A stretch of 64,000 bases of DNA from contig OZ020267.1 in the NCBI GenBank assembly GCA_963971225.1, forward strand, positions 113,780,936 to 113,844,935, read 5' to 3'. Within the stretch, counting starts at the first letter, position 1. Each line of letters begins with the position of its first letter. Source of the DNA: Melieria omissa (taxonomy: Eukaryota > Arthropoda > Insecta > Diptera > Ulidiidae). The notes beneath the pieces are model-generated. The model had not been told where the DNA came from and searched no databases. It worked only from the letters and a program-made list of their open reading frames with translations. Below are positions 1 through 10,843 of the stretch, piece after piece. The position numbers and the translations under genes are program-made.

Positions 1-541
1 CCGAAAATATGCACACGTGTTCGTCAAGCGGCGCGTCGATGTGCGCTTCTTGCGGCACAGCGTGCGCAGCGGGATGTGGGATGTGTAGAAGGCATCACTC
101 AAATGGGTTATTAAATGTTGTAATTTATGCAAATGCAGTCAACTTGTTGGCAACTTTTTAAAGCCCTGCAAGGGGAAATTCCATTTTCGAACATAATCCA
201 GCAAATGAGCCTAACTTATATAAGCGTCTTAAAATAAAATGTGGTGTTGGGGTTTGATGCTCTACAGAAACATCTGGGTTTTTTGCTCAAGAAGCTGATC
301 TCTTTAATATTAAACAAACCAAAAGACTCTAATTAACTCGCTGGTACTTTCAGGACGCCAGTTACATTTTTTCCTTCAACAAGTTAACTTCTTGTTTCTG
401 ACCACTGAAGCTGTTAAAGATGTCAGGAGTGCTTTATGTTTGAATGGCATTTGAAACAGTGTTGCCAGATCAGGAGATTTCCTTCTAGATTTAGGAGGTT
501 CTTGGCCTTTTAGTTAGGGGAATTTTTAGGAAGAAGAATTA
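1..541. other. No recognisable feature
   Basis: AT-rich sequence without a credible open reading frame, terminal repeats or a microsatellite. It runs up to the probable 5' end of the Helitron-like repeat that follows. Confidence 0.5.
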
Positions 542-649
542 TCTTATATATAAAAAAAATCTTCACATTCTCTGTGTGCCAGTGTTTGCGAAAACGGCTC
601 ATTCTTTCGGCAAATTTGTTTTGTGTATGATAGAAGCTGTCAATGCGGT

Positions 650-1510
650 GGATTATAGCGATATTGACATTCGGTACATACTTGCGATGTAGTCGTGTCA
701 TTCGACAGGGGAAATAGGGTGGGTTTTGAACAGACATGGGGGTTTTGCATTAAATTCATAGTGCACTATCCTTTTCACTACCACTAAATAAATTTTAGTG
801 GTAGTTGAATTTTTTCCACTAATCACTGAATTTAATGACAGTGGCAGTGGTAAAAAGTACCACTAAAAAAAAAACACTACCACTAAATAAAGATCAGTGG
901 ATTAGTTGAAAAAATTCAGCTACCACTAAAATTTATTTAGTGGATAATGGAAAATTTCCCAGCAGACCTCTAGTGGTAGTGGTAGTGGATTTTAGTGCAA
1001 AACCCCCATGTCTGGTTTTGAACAAGGGGGCGTGGCACCGCCCATACAAATCATTTCTTTAACATGGAATATCTTCGGAATCTTAAGTCGCACAGCATTG
1101 AAATTGGGTACACTGTCATGGCGTAAGCGCGTCATTCGACCGGTAGAATTTAATGGGCTTTGGACAAGGGGCGTGGCACTTTTTAAATCCAGGTGTAACT
1201 TTTGATCTATACATCAATGACATTCGGTACAAACTAACGATTTGGTCGACAGAGGACATGGGGTGGCTTTTGAACAAGGGTGGCTCAGCCCATACAACTC
1301 ATTTCTTTAGCATGGAATATCTTCGGACTCTTAAGTCGCACAGCATTGAAATTGGGTACAGCGTCATGGCGTAGACATGTCGTTCCGCCGGTAATTAATT
1401 GGCGTTGGACAAGAGGCGTGGCACTTTTTAAATTCCGGTGGAACTATAGCATTCACATCAATGACACTCGGTACAAACTTACGATTTTGAATTTTTTGAA
1501 ATTCGGGGTC
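650..1510 (+). repeat. Degenerate 248-bp tandem repeat (about 2.3 units)
   Basis: The motif CCCATACAAxTCATTTCTTTA occurs at 1041 and 1289 (period 248). The accompanying text 'ATGGAATATCTTCGGA' and 'TAAGTCGCACAGCATTGAAA' is shared by both units. A partial unit lies left of the MITE at 731, starting near 'GACATTCGGTACA' at 665. Small open frames here are by-products of the repeat. The same repeat family occurs at 54.95-55.55 kb. Confidence 0.7.
731..1014. mobile_element. hAT-like foldback MITE, 284 bp
   Basis: The left end CAGACATGGGGGTTTTGCA and the right end are inverted copies with almost no mismatch. They are flanked by an exact 8-bp direct repeat GTTTTGAA (723-730 and 1015-1022). Ends starting CAG and an 8-bp TSD are diagnostic of the hAT superfamily. 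The interior is built of CCACTA/TAGTGG motifs in both orientations, so the whole element can fold back on itself. Without the insert, the flanks rejoin to match the sister repeat unit at 1261-1281, which acts as an empty site. It has no coding capacity. Confidence 0.85.
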
Positions 1511-1639
1511 TAAAAAGGCAAAACGTGGCTTAAGGTGTTGTATGAAGAAACGTGATTTTATTGAATTTGAACTTCCTGAATATTCTAGATCAAAACTTAT
1601 TCGACACGTATTTTATAATTTTTCGAAAATTAAAATTTA

Positions 1640-2110
1640 ACTGGCACAACAATGGGTTAAGGTTCATTTACGGGAAGACTCCGAAACAAACAATACGAAC
1701 CGATGGGCCTATTGACTTCAACAATTGTAAAAATAAAATTAGACACGAGTGTAAAAAAAACACGTGTCATAAAAATCAAAATCTAACGGGGACAACAATG
1801 GGTTAACAATTTGTATGGACAAACAAGATTTATTGGGCGTTTTGGCGTCAAACTTATCAAAAGCACTTCAATCGGGAAATAAAAAACGTGCTTTTAATTT
1901 TTTGGAAAATCGAAATCTACCATGGTTAACCAAGGGTTAAGAATTTGTTTGGAGTAAATGTGAAAACACAAGATTCAATGGGCCTTCTGACTTCAAAATT
2001 TTTAAAACACTCCAAATCAAAGATAGTTAGACACATGTTTTTTTTAATCAAAATCTGATGAGCTCAACAATGGGTTAAGAATTCATATCGGGGGAAACAG
2101 GAAAGCAGTG
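1640..2110 (+). repeat. Degenerate ~140-bp tandem repeat
   Basis: The motif AAxGGGTTAA recurs near 1650, 1793, 1932 and 2066, each time followed by an AT-rich segment with 'GGGCC/GGGCG...GACTTCAA'. Divergence between units is high. The array lies inside the Helitron-like repeat, just before its 3' hairpin. Confidence 0.5.
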
Positions 2111-2132
2111 CAAAGCCGGAGGGCTCAGCTAG

Positions 2133-3494
2133 TTTTTCATAATCTTAACCCAAACTATCTTGCGTCCTCTGGCATAACTCATCTCTCCCTCTTCACCTTT
2201 CATTATGCCAACAAAATGACATTCGTCTTTGTTTTAGTTGACCCTGTTGGCACGTTTCCGCTTACGATAAAATGCACACTGTCAATTTGTCAGATTGTCC
2301 GCCTACGTTGATGATCGCCATTTCAGACCCCACATTTAATTCAATTATCACTGCGACTATCAGCCATTGATTGGGCTCAAATAAACATTTGGTCGAACTC
2401 AGAACACTTGCAAAGATTAAATGCAATTTCTCACACACACACACACACAAACACATACACAATCCATCGCATAAGCAACGCAGCGTAGAAAAAGGATTCG
2501 TGCACATTTGCGGTCGTCATCGGGCAAATCCAAAAAACATGCAATATAACTACACAACAACAACAACAACAAACAACCAAGCATAACATAGCATCAACAA
2601 GGGCCAGAAATAAGGCGAGCTCGAGATGAAATATTAAGTGCCATTACCCATGGATAGATAAAAACGTGATATCATGTGTCAAACGAAAGAAAAGCAATAA
2701 TCATAATAATCTGTAAAAGCATTAAAGTTAATTCGAGTCAATGTCGAAGGGATAGGATGGCTTACGGCGAATGCCATAAATAGCGGCCAACAGCAACAGC
2801 AATGAGCTTCGTCTGCCGCCCGCCTGCACTGCCACAACAAAGCAGCGATGGCAAAAAACGCAAAAACAAAAACAAAACTACATAGAAAAGCAAAGAGCAT
2901 CAGTAGTAAATAGCTGGACGTACATAAGTACGAACGTAGTGTGGCATAGCGAAAATCAAACGGATTCGAGCGAACCGCACAGTGCCGCACTTATTTTTAT
3001 TGCCGACAACATTTCGCTGCGAAAGAGCAACGACTGTCTTAGCCTTCGCATTGACTTTTACCAAATAGCAACGGTTTTCAATTTCAGTGCTTTGTGAATT
3101 TTCTATTCACTCAAATTGCTGCTTGTTGTTGTTGTAGTTTTTTGTTTGAGCATAATTTGTTAAATGGTTGCGCTCTTTGTGCGTTTTGACGCGAGTTTTG
3201 GTTATTGAATGAATTTGCAACATTAATCGCTGCCGATTGTTTATTCGATTCAATGAAATAACCACAGTAAACATTTTATAATTCTTAGCAATAAGACGTT
3301 TTGAACGTTCAAAGGATGTGAATGATGAGTCAAAGAGCAAAACTAAAGTTATATTAATTTGTGCTTGGCTGGGCTGTCCAATCCAGTTTTGACAACCAGC
3401 AAAATCAGATGCCTAAGAAATACTAAAAATTTTCGAAATTTTCTTTAGTGTTGTATGAGTATCTCACTCACAAATTACAGTAAAATCTTGCTAG
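2133..3494. other. Single-copy-looking DNA with CA and CAA tracts
   Basis: Contains (AC)9 at 2432-2449 and (CAA)n at 2553-2572. The open frames here are short, overlap on both strands and show no domain; I see no gene. Confidence 0.5.
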
Positions 3495-3790
3495 ATCAAC
3501 TTGTAGGTTATTGCCTCCTTTTCGTTGTATTTCCACACAAAAAGAGCGAACGAAATGTTTTACGAGAACATTCGAGCGTTGAAGAGTGTGAATTCGATTA
3601 GGTCTTGGAACTATTGTTGATCGAACGAAACCAATTTTCTTCTAATGGAATCTTCTAATCTTTCTTCTAATAGATCTGTATAGTTTCTTACTTCTTACTC
3701 GTTGTATTTCCAGACACAAAGAGCAAACAATTGAATTCCACGAGAACATTCGATACCTGCAGAGCGCGAATTCCTTAGGTCTTGGAATTT
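3495..3790 (+). repeat. Two diverged direct repeats, ~180-bp period
   Basis: Blocks starting 'TCGTTGTATTTCCA' (3522 and 3700) share 'ACACAAAxAGAGC', 'ACGAGAACATTCGA' and 'TTAGGTCTTGGAA'. This is an old local duplication of about 110 bp. It sits just left of the mariner insertion at 3818. Confidence 0.6.
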
Positions 3791-3817
3791 GGAATTTAAT
3801 CTTAAGAATCATTGGTA

Positions 3818-5105
3818 CGAGGGTTGCCTTTTATATTTTTTCAAAAAGCATGAAAATGCACTTTGTTACCATCGAAAATGGTTTAATTGCTTTTCAAAGT
3901 ATTCTCTTAGAAGATTTATATACTTTTGCATGCACTCAAACCAATTGTTGAAGCACTTTTTCCACTCCGATTGAGACACCTCTAAAACATGGTTTTTGAA
4001 TGCTTCAGCAACATCTTCTGGTGATGAAAATCGTTGACCACGCAATTTTTTTTATGTGCGGGAATAAAAAGAAGTCATTGGGTGCTAGGTCAGAGCTGTA
4101 TGACGAATGACCCATTAAATCGATGCTTTGGTCGTTCAAACAGGCGGTTGTTTGAGCCGATGTGTGAGAGCGCGCATTGTCCTGGTGAAGAATGATTCGG
4201 CGTCGGCGGTTGTTTTTCCGTATTTCATTGAACACTTCTGTCAAAAAAATTGTTGTGTACCACTCAGAATTAAACGTTTTACGTTGCTCTGCCGGCAAAG
4301 TAGCCACGTGATCAATTTTTTCGAAGAAACAGGTGACCATTTTGTTCGATGTGCTGCGTGCTCGAACAACTTTTGTTGGATTTGGCTCATCTTGGAAGAC
4401 CCACACGGTCGATTGCTGTTTTGTTTCGGGCTCATACGCATATATCCATGATTCGTCACCTGTCACGATCTTATAAACGTCTTTCAAAGTACCGCGATGG
4501 AATTTTTCCATCATTTCTTTGCACCAATCGACACGAGCCATTTTTTGAGCGATTGCCTAATTATGCGGGATTCAATTAGAATAAATCTTTCTGACAGCTA
4601 AATGTTCATGCAATATCGAATGCACGAATTCCACGCCATCGAACTTATGCCTAAAGATGCCTCTATCTCACGGTTTGTCACATGATGATCTTTCATTATG
4701 AGTTCACGCACAGCATCGATGGTTTTTGGCACAATGACTGATTTCGTACGACCTTCACGACCTTCGTACTGAAGCGAACGGCGACCACGCTTCAATTCGT
4801 TAAACCAATTATAAATTGTCTTGAGGGTTAGTGCTTCATCACCAAATGCGGAATGAAGGCGATCGAAGCACTGTTGTTGAGATAATTCACTTCGGAAATC
4901 GTAAAAAATTATTGCTCAAAAATGTTCATTTTTTTTACTGAGATGAATTTTTCAAGTCAGTGTAATCAACACAAATAGCGCTTGAACATCAAAATGGTCT
5001 AAGCACGTTTATGGTAAAAAACGACAAACTTTTCAATGGCAATGTCAGATTTTTCAAAAACTTACTAAACCATCCCTATTGAAAAAATATAAAAGGCAGC
5101 TTACG
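3818..5105 (-). mobile_element. mariner element 1, full length, 1288 bp
   Basis: Both ends carry a ~28-bp imperfect inverted repeat ending in the shared core TGCCTTTTATATTTTTTCAA. TA dinucleotides flank it at 3816-3817 and 5106-5107. The length is the standard ~1.3 kb for mariner. The transposase gene inside runs on the minus strand and is broken, so the copy is non-autonomous but may still be mobilised if the ends are recognised. Its subfamily differs from those of the other mariners in the window. Confidence 0.9.
3866..4929 (-). pseudogene. mariner transposase, degenerate
   Basis: This is a decayed cut-and-paste transposase of the mariner D,D34D class. Reading the minus strand from 4929, the helix-turn-helix part is recognisable (around 'TIYNWFNELKRGRRSL' and 'REIEASLGIS'). 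The catalytic core lies in the open segment 4541-4005, with acidic residues in TGDESWIYAY, LHQDNARSH and APND; exactly 34 residues separate the last two. The C-terminus 'LREYFEKQL...FRW' runs to a stop at 3866, but only after a frameshift near 4050. Further damage is a stop right after the initial codons, a frameshift near 4640 and stops around 4550-4600. The three catalytic aspartates survive. The numerous lesions point to an old copy. Confidence 0.9.
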
Positions 5106-5107
5106 TA

Positions 5108-6875
5108 AGATTCCGATATCAGAGTACTGACAAAAATCATAGCTTAAGTTTGCCCACAGCTATTCCTGAATTAGCTAAAGCTTAGAGAGAAATTTGAAGC
5201 ACAATCCTCAACCAACAGATCCCAAAACCCGCAGAAAACTTTAAAAACCTATCTATTTTTGCTCTTTGCAACAAATTAAGTCGACGCTTTAAGAATACTG
5301 ACTAACTCCAGCCTAGTTTCGGTCGTTGCCTGCTCGGTGTCAAAAACAATGTTTGCAAGTCGACAAGTCAATCTTGCAGCACAATGCACTCTCACCGCTG
5401 TATGCTGTGCGAATAGGCAGACAAGCCCGCAATCTACAGCAACTTGTGAACTTTTGAAGACGACGCGCCACTTATTACACTTCACACAGTGTTGCCAACT
5501 AATAAAAGTGTTGAATTATGCATTTAGTAATTTCCATGGGATTTTGCTTGTGTTTTGCGTAACTTTATGTTGTTGTCGGCATACATGTGTAACACAAAAC
5601 AGACAAACAAACATTCATACTGACGCTAAGTTTACACATGTTTTAACATATTTATATGCAAAAAACAAAATTTATTTAAAACAAAAAAATATATGTTTAT
5701 ATATAAATTTAGGTATACAAAATGAGCGCAGAGCAAAATTTTCGGTTTTCTTAATAACTGGTTTATAAAAAACAAAATTTAAATATAAGAAAATAACTAC
5801 ATAAAATAACAAAATGGGAAGCGTAAAGCAGCAGCAACAACAACAACAACGCATAGCGCACACTGCAGCATGCGGCGTTTATATTTAGTCAAGTGGCTGC
5901 CAGGGGGCGTCTTTAACGGTTATTTAGCACCTAATCAGAATTTGCAATCTCATTTGTTAGCACACACACACACACTGGCACATATGACTGTGTGTGTGCC
6001 TGTGTGACTCTATGCTATGTGCGTGTGTGTGTGTACGCGCGTGTGGCGTTTTTTGCCTTTCTTCACCACACCGACTATCCAATGTCCCAATCGCTGAACT
6101 TTGAGATTTTGCAACAACTGCGCAAAAACAACATCAACAATAACAACAATGGCAAGTGCAGAGTTAAGTGTGGAAAATGCCACTCAAGTTTTTGGCAGCC
6201 AGACACTGGCTGAGCGCAAAGCATGTATGGGTTGAGGGCATGGCACATGCTCAGGTAATGTCTTGCATTTTTCAATAGCTGACAGCTCTTAGTATTTTTT
6301 TTTTTGTTATTTTTTTTTGCTGGCATCAGGAGAGCCATTTCAATTTTCAGCAGCAGCATTGTGTCTCAGTTAATTTTGAATTTAACAATTTAAGTGCTTT
6401 TATGAACATAAAGACAACAATCGTATTTTCATGTATCGGGTTTACCTCAATAAAAATTTAAGACGATTTAATATGAAAAGTTACACAGCACAACAAAAAA
6501 AAAACTTTTTTTCTGTTGCATGGAGTTTTTCTACTGTTTCGTACTAATTTGGGTGCGGTGATTTCGAATCTATTCTCAGATTTTTTTTTAGTTATTGAGA
6601 TATAGGTACCGTGTCATTTTTTCAGTTTTTCCTCTACTTTTTCCATATTTTCGATCGTAGTTTCTAAACCAAAAACCCGATTGACATGATTTTTACCTGA
6701 TCGGATTAACAACACCGCACAGCTTCTTTTCCGATGCAACTTATTTATATAAGTAAAAGTTTTAAAATGCCGCGGTAATTGGACCTCAAAGTCGGAAAAT
6801 ATGGAATTTTAAGGCGTTTTCTTTGATGGTCAAAAACATACACATTTTTTTGTAAAACAATTAACGAGTTAGGTG
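5108..6875. other. Intergenic/intronic DNA with CA/GT tracts
   Basis: (CA)n at 5961-5975 and (GT)n at 6021-6034 lie in opposite orientation about 60 bp apart and could pair into a stem. The 143-codon frame at 5337-5768 has no recognisable domain and no codon pattern above background. I see no gene. Confidence 0.5.
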
Positions 6876-6877
6876 TA

Positions 6878-8197
6878 CTACTGTGTACAAAGAATTACAG
6901 GAATTTTCCCATTTAAACTACGTGGTTAAATATTTTCGCCGAATTATTTTTTTTTTTAATTTCGTACAACTGTTAGAGGCGCACACGTCAAATTATACGT
7001 CAAAATACTCATTAGTGTTTGAGTTACGCTTGGTTTTGTGAGACGCAAAAAGTGAATTCGGCGATTTTTATAATGTCTGAAATTATCCAACAAAGAAGTG
7101 CGATCAGATTTTGTTTCCTGAACGGAATAACCGCTGCGGAAACGTTGAGAATGTTTCAGAAGGCCTACGGAGACCATGCTCTATCAAAAACAACAACATT
7201 TGATTGGTATAAAATGTTCAAAGAAGGCAGAGTACGCGTTGAAGACGAAGAGGGTCCAGGCGGACCACGCACATCAACTGATAAGCAACACGTCAAGCAA
7301 GTGAAGGAAATGGTGATGGAAAATCGTCGGCTGACATGCAGAGACATTGCTTGTATTGTTGGAATATCAAATGGATCGGCCATCACAATTTTAAAGGACA
7401 TTTTGTGCCTCAAACGCGTCAAATCTCGATTGGTCCCAAAAAATTTGAATTTCTTCGAAAAAAAAAACGTAGTGTTGATGTGTGTGAAACAATGCTTTCT
7501 GATTATCAATCGGTTATAAAACGCATTATTACTGGAGATGAGACTTGGATCTATGCTTACGACACGGAAACAGCAGACCAATCGAGCGAATATCGTGCCA
7601 AAGGTGAGGCAAGGCCGAAACACCCGCGCCAAAGTCGCTCAAAAATCACGGTCATGTTGACAGTTTTCTTCGATTATCGTGGTGTTGTGCATTATGATTT
7701 CCTTCCGCCGGGCCAAACTGTCAACAAGGAATATTACTTGAGCGTTATGCGTCGTTTGCGTGAAGCTATTCGCAAAAAGAGGCCGGATTTATGGAGAGAC
7801 AACTCTTGGTTTTTGCATCACGATAATGCACCATCTCACACGGCATTGGTTCTTCGTGAGCATTTCGCCAAAAATGAAACTCATATCGTTCCACAGCCAC
7901 CGTATTCGCCTGATTTAGCTCCTTGTGACTTCTGGCTATTCTCCAAACTCAAAAGACCACTTCGAGGACACCGTTTTGAATCGATTGAAGAGATTCAACG
8001 TGAATCGGCGCGCGCATTGAAGGCCATACCGGAGGTGACTATTTGGCATGCTTCGAAGATTGGAAAGTCCGTTGGCATAAGTGCATTGCATCGGGGGGGG
8101 GGGGGGGCTACTTTGAAGGCGATGAAATTGATTTGGAAGAATAAATAAAGATTTTTTTAATTATAAACAAATTCCGGGTATTCTTTGTACACAGTAG
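6878..8197 (+). mobile_element. mariner element 2, full length, 1320 bp
   Basis: The terminal inverted repeats begin CTACTGTGTACAAAGAAT on both sides (about 28 bp, few mismatches), flanked by TA at 6876-6877 and 8198-8199. The plus-strand transposase inside has only a few frameshifts, so this copy is younger than mariner element 1. Confidence 0.93.
7073..8144 (+). pseudogene. mariner transposase with few frameshifts
   Basis: A mariner-type transposase of about 350 codons. The start at 7073 (MSEIIQQR) leads into two helix-turn-helix segments ('TAAETLRMFQKAYGDHALS', 'TCRDIACIVGIS'). The reading frame shifts at a run of ten A (7458-7467), then continues through the catalytic core: TGDETWIYAY, FLHHDNAPSH and SPDLAPCDFW, a D,D34D arrangement with all three aspartates kept. 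A second shift near 8033 moves the frame again. The true C-terminus (YFEGDEIDLEE, stop at 8142-8144) is reached through a run of 15 G at 8093-8107. No in-frame stop codons occur outside the shifts. The lesions sit mostly at or beside homopolymers, so one or two could be assembly errors rather than real mutations. Confidence 0.9.
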
Positions 8198-8199
8198 TA

Positions 8200-10807
8200 T
8201 AATGAAAGTCGACACATCAAGCAATACAACACAGCCAAATTATTTAGCGGAATACACATTAGTATCGAAATAATAGCAAAACTGTACCATAGTCATTTTC
8301 ATACTTTTTCCTTAAAAAATTAGGGGCCGAATTTTAGTTTCAATATTTTGATGTTTTCTGTTCTTTATATAAAGAAAAGTCACTTATTACAGTTATGCAC
8401 TGTTAACATTTTCACTTAACGTTCTTTGAGAAAAAAACTCCTACTTTACCGCTCAGCCAAATTCTCATCACGTCAAACTGCACCAACATCAAAGTCGACA
8501 CTGAGACGGCGCGCTAATGGCCTCGGCGCCATATCGGGGGCGTTCAATATCACACACACCCACACACACATACACGCACAGTAACGAGACACTTATTTAA
8601 CGCGACCTGCTGTCAATGATAGTGCCAATCACTTCACTTCCGCCGTACGCATCTGTAGGCCAAATCGTTCAATTGGCCCGCCCCGCCTCGCCCCACCCCA
8701 TCACTACCTCGGCACAATTGTGCACATTAGCCATTTCGTGCCGTGTTGTGCCGTGTCGTGCCGTGCCGCGTGCCAGCAGCGCGCGCACCTTTGCCACGCG
8801 CCGCATCGCCGGATATTCTTTCATAAGCCGATCGCACTGACGTTTCAAATTTCATTGATTTGCGAAATACATTAAAATCAGTTGTATCGCGGCACGGCGT
8901 GCACGCGGCAGCGCCTAATGCCTTGTTGGGTTAATCTGACACGTATAATGCGCGAAAATGGCTGAGGCCTTCAGCCGACACGTTGTTGGCAGCGTTGTTG
9001 CCGAAATCAATTCAATTTTGAACGCACCGCACGTGACCCGTTTAGGGGATAAATAGTCGAGGCGGCGGCAGTTTGTGTTGCTGTGCGCGTTCGAGAGGTG
9101 CACGAAATGAGCTGTGATTAATATTTATTGTTTTTGCAATGTTACTGCTTTCAGATTCTGTTTTGGTTTCGAATGCAATTTGGTATTTAGAACTGAAGTA
9201 TTTTAATCTATTTTGAAAAATTGCTTTAAAATGCCCAACACAACATTCAACAATATACAATCGATCTTAGATTGCCATCAGTTCTGCTCGTGAATGTTGT
9301 TGTTTGAAAGTAAAACAATTCGTTACCACCAATTGAGCTGTTCAAGCCATCAATCCACTTGGCCCTAACGGCTCATCCGCATATCTCAATTGCTTCGCCG
9401 CACTTGGCCCGATTAAATATTCATAGTTATGGAAATGGAATTTGCTCAGCAGCGTAAATTGGCCCCGTTTCGACTGCAATATTTACCCGTACACTACATG
9501 ATTATCGGCGTCGTAAATCACTCTGCGCCCATGTGGTTTAGTTATTTATTTTTGTATTATTTTTTCATTCCGGGCGGCCAGAAATCATAATCCCAATTGC
9601 GTAAATGTGCCAACCGAATAAAATACACTCGAAATAGTTTGGCCACACTCGGTGCACACAAACACGCCACTCAACCGTGTCCGTGTCCGTGTCGGTGTCC
9701 GTGTTCGGGCGGCGCGCGTGTCTCAGTGTGTGTGTGTGTAGGAGAGCATGCTGTGCCGCCCCGCTTTCTACGTGAGTTCACAATTTCGCTGCAGCCACTC
9801 GAAATAGTACATGGGCCGTTTTAATGGGGTGCCAGCGAAAGGTTACACGCTCTTGAATAAAATTACAATAAATCATAAATGCGTTTAGTTGTGTGTATGT
9901 GTGTGTGTGTATGTTATAACAACACAATGTTTGCAATCTAACAATATAGTTGTGAGCGCTGCTTTGTCTATGTGTGTGTGTGTGGGTCAATTGCCAACGC
10001 ATGAATTTATATTAAAGCAATGCAAATCGCAATGAAAACATTATAATGCGCAGCAATCCATTCGATGCCGTAATTCGCATATTGTTTGTCCAATGCGGCT
10101 GTTGTGAGAAACGTATTTAAATATGCAAAACATATTTTTTATTAATAGTCAACATTGTCGTAATGTGTTAATTATGACGCAGGGATTTGCATTGGCAATT
10201 TTTCGGCGATCTAAATGCAGTTTTTAGTTTTTTTTTATTTTGTTCTTTAAAAAGAAAAGAAAAAAGTGAAATGCAGCAAAAAGTAAATGATAATAAAAAT
10301 TATTTAAAAAAAAGAAGCGCGTCGTTAAATGCGATTTATGCAAAAAACAAAAAATTAAAAGCGCATCCAGCTGTTTCCGCCATTTTATGGCCACTGCAAT
10401 AAACAGCACTCGCGCACCCAGCGAACGCTGCCAGTGTTGCCAATGGTGCTGTCGTCGTCGTCGTCGTCGTCGCCGCTGCTGCTGCTGTATGCATAGGGAA
10501 CGCTTTGAAGGCTATTAAAAATGTTTTGCTTTGTTTGCATTTTACGGTGCGCTGCAGTCGGCGCGTTGGCGCACAGCGGCTGCGGCCTCAACTAGTCCAA
10601 AGTCGGACATGTTCGTGTGCAAGCAAATCGGACAATATTTTTGTCAGTCGGTTGGCAACTTTGAGTTATTCAAAAGTATGTAAATGTCGGCTGGAAAACG
10701 TGTTGTAGAATATCATAAAAAAGATGACTGCGGTTGCAGTAAAATATACTCGCATTGCTACCAATGAAACAATACATTCATGGCATAATTTTAGGCGCCT
10801 AAGAGTT
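8200..10807. other. Single-copy-looking DNA, GC-rich patches
   Basis: GC-rich patches with CGTGCCGTG-type short repeats at 8740-8775 and 9680-9725, and GT tracts at 9728-9740, 9896-9911 and 9971-9984. Open frames are small and overlap on both strands. Nothing resembles an exon with splice sites. Confidence 0.5.
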
Positions 10808-10843
10808 GAAATAAAATAAAATAAAATAAAATAAAATAAAATA
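10808..10843 (+). repeat. (AAAAT)n microsatellite
   Basis: About seven uninterrupted AAAAT units. It is the same pentamer class as the much larger array at 57.8-58.25 kb, read on the opposite strand. Confidence 0.85.

Larger units (their letters stand above)
542..2132 (+). mobile_element. Helitron-like non-autonomous repeat
   Basis: The right end reads AGCC-GGAG-GGCT (a 4-bp stem hairpin), then CAG and CTAG, followed by T. That is the hairpin plus CTRR terminus expected of a Helitron inserted 5'-A|T-3'. The left end is inferred at the TC of 'TCTTATATATATAAAA', preceded by A. The interior holds two degenerate tandem arrays (about 248-bp units at 650-1510, about 140-bp units at 1640-2110), as is common in fly Helitron/DINE-type repeats. 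No Rep/helicase coding is visible, so it would be non-autonomous. A hAT-like MITE is inserted inside it. The unit 'GGGCGTGGCAC...GCCCATACAA' recurs at 54.9-55.6 kb. The 3' end is better supported than the 5' end. Confidence 0.5.
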
